From Tianweitania populi (GTDB lineage: Bacteria > Pseudomonadota > Alphaproteobacteria > Rhizobiales > Rhizobiaceae), in contig NZ_BMZQ01000001.1 in the NCBI RefSeq assembly GCF_014652875.1, forward strand, positions 496,001 through 560,000: a stretch of 64,000 bases of DNA. Direction: 5' to 3'. A model generated the notes under the pieces. That model made no database searches, was not told where the DNA came from, and saw only the letters and a program-made list of their open reading frames with translations. This document shows, one piece after another, positions 61,985 through 64,000 of the stretch (position 1 is the first letter of the stretch; each line of letters starts with the position of its first letter). A program made the translations under genes and the position numbers.

Positions 61985-64000
61985 ATGGGAAAAAGCCTTG
62001 TTCCGCCGCCGGATAATGGCGGCAACGCCATTGAACCGGTCGACCTGAAGCGGGCGCTCGAAGAGCGCTACCTCGCTTACGCGCTTTCGACCATCATGCA
62101 TCGCGCTCTGCCGGATGTCCGCGACGGGCTGAAGCCGGTGCATCGCCGCATCATGCACGCCATGCGCCTGTTGCGTCTCAATCCCGATCAGGGCTTCGCC
62201 AAGTGCGCTCGCATCGTGGGCGAGGTTATGGGCAAGTTCCACCCCCATGGCGACCAGTCGATCTATGATGCGCTGGTGCGTTTGGCGCAGGATTTTTCCG
62301 TGCGCTATCCGCTGGTCGACGGGCAGGGGAACTTCGGCAATATCGACGGCGATAGCGCTGCGGCCATGCGCTACACCGAAGCGCGCATGACCGATGTCGC
62401 GACAGCACTGCTGGAAGGCATCACCGAGGATGCCGTCGATTATCGCCCGACCTATAATGAGGAAGACGAAGAACCTGTCGTTTTGCCGGGCGCCTTTCCG
62501 AACCTGCTGGCCAACGGCTCGTCGGGCATCGCGGTCGGAATGGCGACCTCGATCCCGCCTCATAATGCGGCCGAGCTTTGCGATGCAGCCCTTCATCTGA
62601 TCGACAATCCCGACGCGCCGCTGGAATCGCTGCTGCAATGGGTGCAGGGGCCCGACTTCCCGACCGGCGGCATCGTGGTCGATTCGCGCGCCGTGATTCA
62701 GGAAGCCTATGAAACCGGACGCGGTGGCTTCCGGCTGCGTGCGCGGTGGGAAAAGGAAGACCTGGGGCGCGGCACCTGGACGGTCGTCGTCACCGAAATC
62801 CCCTATGGCGTGCAGAAGGGCAAGCTGATCGAGAAGATCGCCGATCTGCTGATCGCGCGCCGTTTGCCGCTGCTGGAAGACATTCGCGACGAGAGCGCGG
62901 AAGACATCCGCGTCGTGCTGGTGCCGAAGAGCCGGTCGGTAGACCCCGGCCTTCTGATGGAATCGCTGTTCAAGCTGACCGAGCTCGAAACGCGCTTTCC
63001 GCTCAACATGAACGTGCTGTCGCGCGGCAAGGTGCCGAACGTGCTGTCGCTCAAGGGCGTGCTGCAGGAATGGCTGGAGCACCGCAAGGATGTCCTGATC
63101 CGCCGGTCCAAGCACCGTCTGGCAGAGATCGAGCGCCGGCTGGAAATCCTCGGTGGCTACCTCATCGCCTTCCTCAACATCGACGAGGTGATCCGCATCA
63201 TCCGCGAAGAGGATGAGCCCAAGCAGGTGATGATCGCGCGCTGGGACCTGACCGACATCCAGGCCGAAGCCATCCTGAACCTGCGTTTGCGCCAGCTGCG
63301 CAAGCTGGAAGAGTTCGAGATCCGCAAGGAGTTCGACGCGCTTTCGGCTGAAAAGGCCTCGATCGAAGCGCTGCTGGATTCGTCCGAGAAGCAGTGGCAG
63401 ACGATCAAGTGGGAAGTGTCGGTTGTTCGCCGCAACTTCGGACCGGATACCGACATCGGCAAGCGCCGCACGACGTTCGCGGATGCGCCCGACGTTGATC
63501 TCGGCGACATTCATCAGGCGATGATCGAGAAGGAACCGGTCACCGTCGTCATTTCCGAAAAGGGCTGGCTGCGGGCGCTGAAAGGGCATCTGGCGGATTT
63601 CTCGGCGCTGACCTTCAAGGAAGGCGACCAGCTCAAGCTCGCTTTCCATGCGCAGACGACAGACAAGATCCTGGTCTTCACCACGGGCGGCAAGTTCTAC
63701 ACGATCGGCGCCGACCGTCTGCCGGGCGGTCGCGGCCATGGCGAACCGATCCGTATCATCGTCGACATGGAAAATGATCAGGCGATCGTCACCGCTTTTG
63801 CGCATCAGCCGGGCCGGCGGCTGCTGCTCGCTTCGCATGGTGGCTACGGCTTCCTGGTGCCGGAAGACGAAGTGGTCGCCAACACCCGCAAGGGCAAGCA
63901 GGTGATGAACGTCAAGATGCCGGACGAAGCCAAGCGCTGCGTTCCGGCCAATGGCGATCAGGTCGCGATTGTCGGCGAAAACCGGAAGATGCTGGTGTTC
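61985..64000 (+). CDS. parC: DNA topoisomerase IV subunit A, N-terminal part
   Basis: The gene runs off the right edge; 672 codons are visible without a stop. ParC cuts and passes DNA to separate daughter chromosomes. Key parts are [28 protein letters not shown] (read in two halves), the quinolone-region [14 protein letters not shown] and the active-site Tyr130 in [10 protein letters not shown]. The start motif and absence of the GyrA-type early tail support ParC over GyrA. At the position of E. coli Ser80 there is Gln91, and at Glu84 Asp95. The ribosome-binding site before ATG 61985 is weak. Confidence 0.94.
   Translation, partial: MGKSLVPPPDNGGNAIEPVDLKRALEERYLAYALSTIMHRALPDVRDGLKPVHRRIMHAMRLLRLNPDQGFAKCARIVGEVMGKFHPHGDQSIYDALVRLAQDFSVRYPLVDGQGNFGNIDGDSAAAMRYTEARMTDVATALLEGITEDAVDYRPTYNEEDEEPVVLPGAFPNLLANGSSGIAVGMATSIPPHNAAELCDAALHLIDNPDAPLESLLQWVQGPDFPTGGIVVDSRAVIQEAYETGRGGFRLRARWEKEDLGRGTWTVVVTEIPYGVQKGKLIEKIADLLIARRLPLLEDIRDESAEDIRVVLVPKSRSVDPGLLMESLFKLTELETRFPLNMNVLSRGKVPNVLSLKGVLQEWLEHRKDVLIRRSKHRLAEIERRLEILGGYLIAFLNIDEVIRIIREEDEPKQVMIARWDLTDIQAEAILNLRLRQLRKLEEFEIRKEFDALSAEKASIEALLDSSEKQWQTIKWEVSVVRRNFGPDTDIGKRRTTFADAPDVDLGDIHQAMIEKEPVTVVISEKGWLRALKGHLADFSALTFKEGDQLKLAFHAQTTDKILVFTTGGKFYTIGADRLPGGRGHGEPIRIIVDMENDQAIVTAFAHQPGRRLLLASHGGYGFLVPEDEVVANTRKGKQVMNVKMPDEAKRCVPANGDQVAIVGENRKMLVF

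Noticed and set aside
61925-63838. A 637-codon minus-strand open frame across parC
   Set aside because: The plus strand frame has ParC motifs over its whole visible length; the antisense frame is a shadow.

Overview
The window is a GC-rich chromosomal segment of an alphaproteobacterium, most likely of the Hyphomicrobiales (Phyllobacteriaceae/Brucella/Mesorhizobium-like). The basis is family recognition, not a search: an Omp25/31-type porin-like barrel, the AapJQMP general amino-acid transporter, the HdaA form of Hda, the complex I accessory subunits NDUFS4 and NDUFS6, HWE/HisKA_2-type kinases, and a rhizobial-type palindromic intergenic repeat. Almost everything is core genome. I see no prophage, insertion sequence, CRISPR array or secretion cluster.

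Layout. 1-3556: dnaB start (cut by the window edge), a strong candidate small RNA, cfa, and the rpsF-rpsR-rplI ribosomal operon, all on the minus strand. 3933-10288: a plus-strand run fabD-fabG-acpP-fabF-mltG-yicC-gmk for fatty-acid synthesis and envelope growth. 10295-16870: minus-strand lptF-lptG-lptD-surA-rsmA for LPS export, outer-membrane folding and 16S rRNA dimethylation. 17238-21675: pepA-holC, a DinJ/YafQ toxin-antitoxin pair, and an ABC-F ATPase. 21782-24644: a secreted protein built of 14-residue glycine-rich repeats, a DinB-fold protein, a glutathione transferase, and ndk. 24677-29087: an intergenic repeat lodged in the ndk terminator, then moaE, moaD, pgsA, uvrC and a pteridine-reductase-like SDR. 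29432-32881: an outer-membrane barrel gene, then rlmJ, an unknown secreted protein, a lipoprotein RNase T2 and a second glutathione transferase. 32949-39391: an orphan molybdopterin oxidoreductase overlapping purN tail to tail, purM, a CDP-alcohol phosphatidyltransferase, an AI-2E-type permease and hdaA. 39506-42487: a three-gene phosphorelay (CHASE3 kinase, single-domain regulator, receiver-HisKA_2 kinase). 42542-45921: a small unknown protein, tRNA-Arg(TCT), NDUFS4, tRNA-Pro(TGG), a MetC-type lyase and a PAP2 phosphatase. 46163-50520: aapJQMP. 50545-55889: an FAD monooxygenase, NDUFS6, and ppk-ppx. 55918-64000: rnd, an MFS carrier, aspS, an unknown secreted protein and parC (cut by the window edge).

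The signals least explained by standard annotation are the small RNA next to cfa (a near-consensus sigma-70 promoter with exactly 17 bp spacing, followed by two strong hairpins), the repeat element inside the ndk terminator loop, the 14-residue repeat protein, the three-gene phosphorelay, and the SDR with pteridine-reductase signatures upstream of the moa genes. None of these amounts to a clearly new system from sequence alone; the small RNA and the repeat protein are the best candidates for something undescribed. Positions of domains are read by eye. Start codons were moved from the longest open frame wherever a ribosome-binding site or family alignment argued for it.
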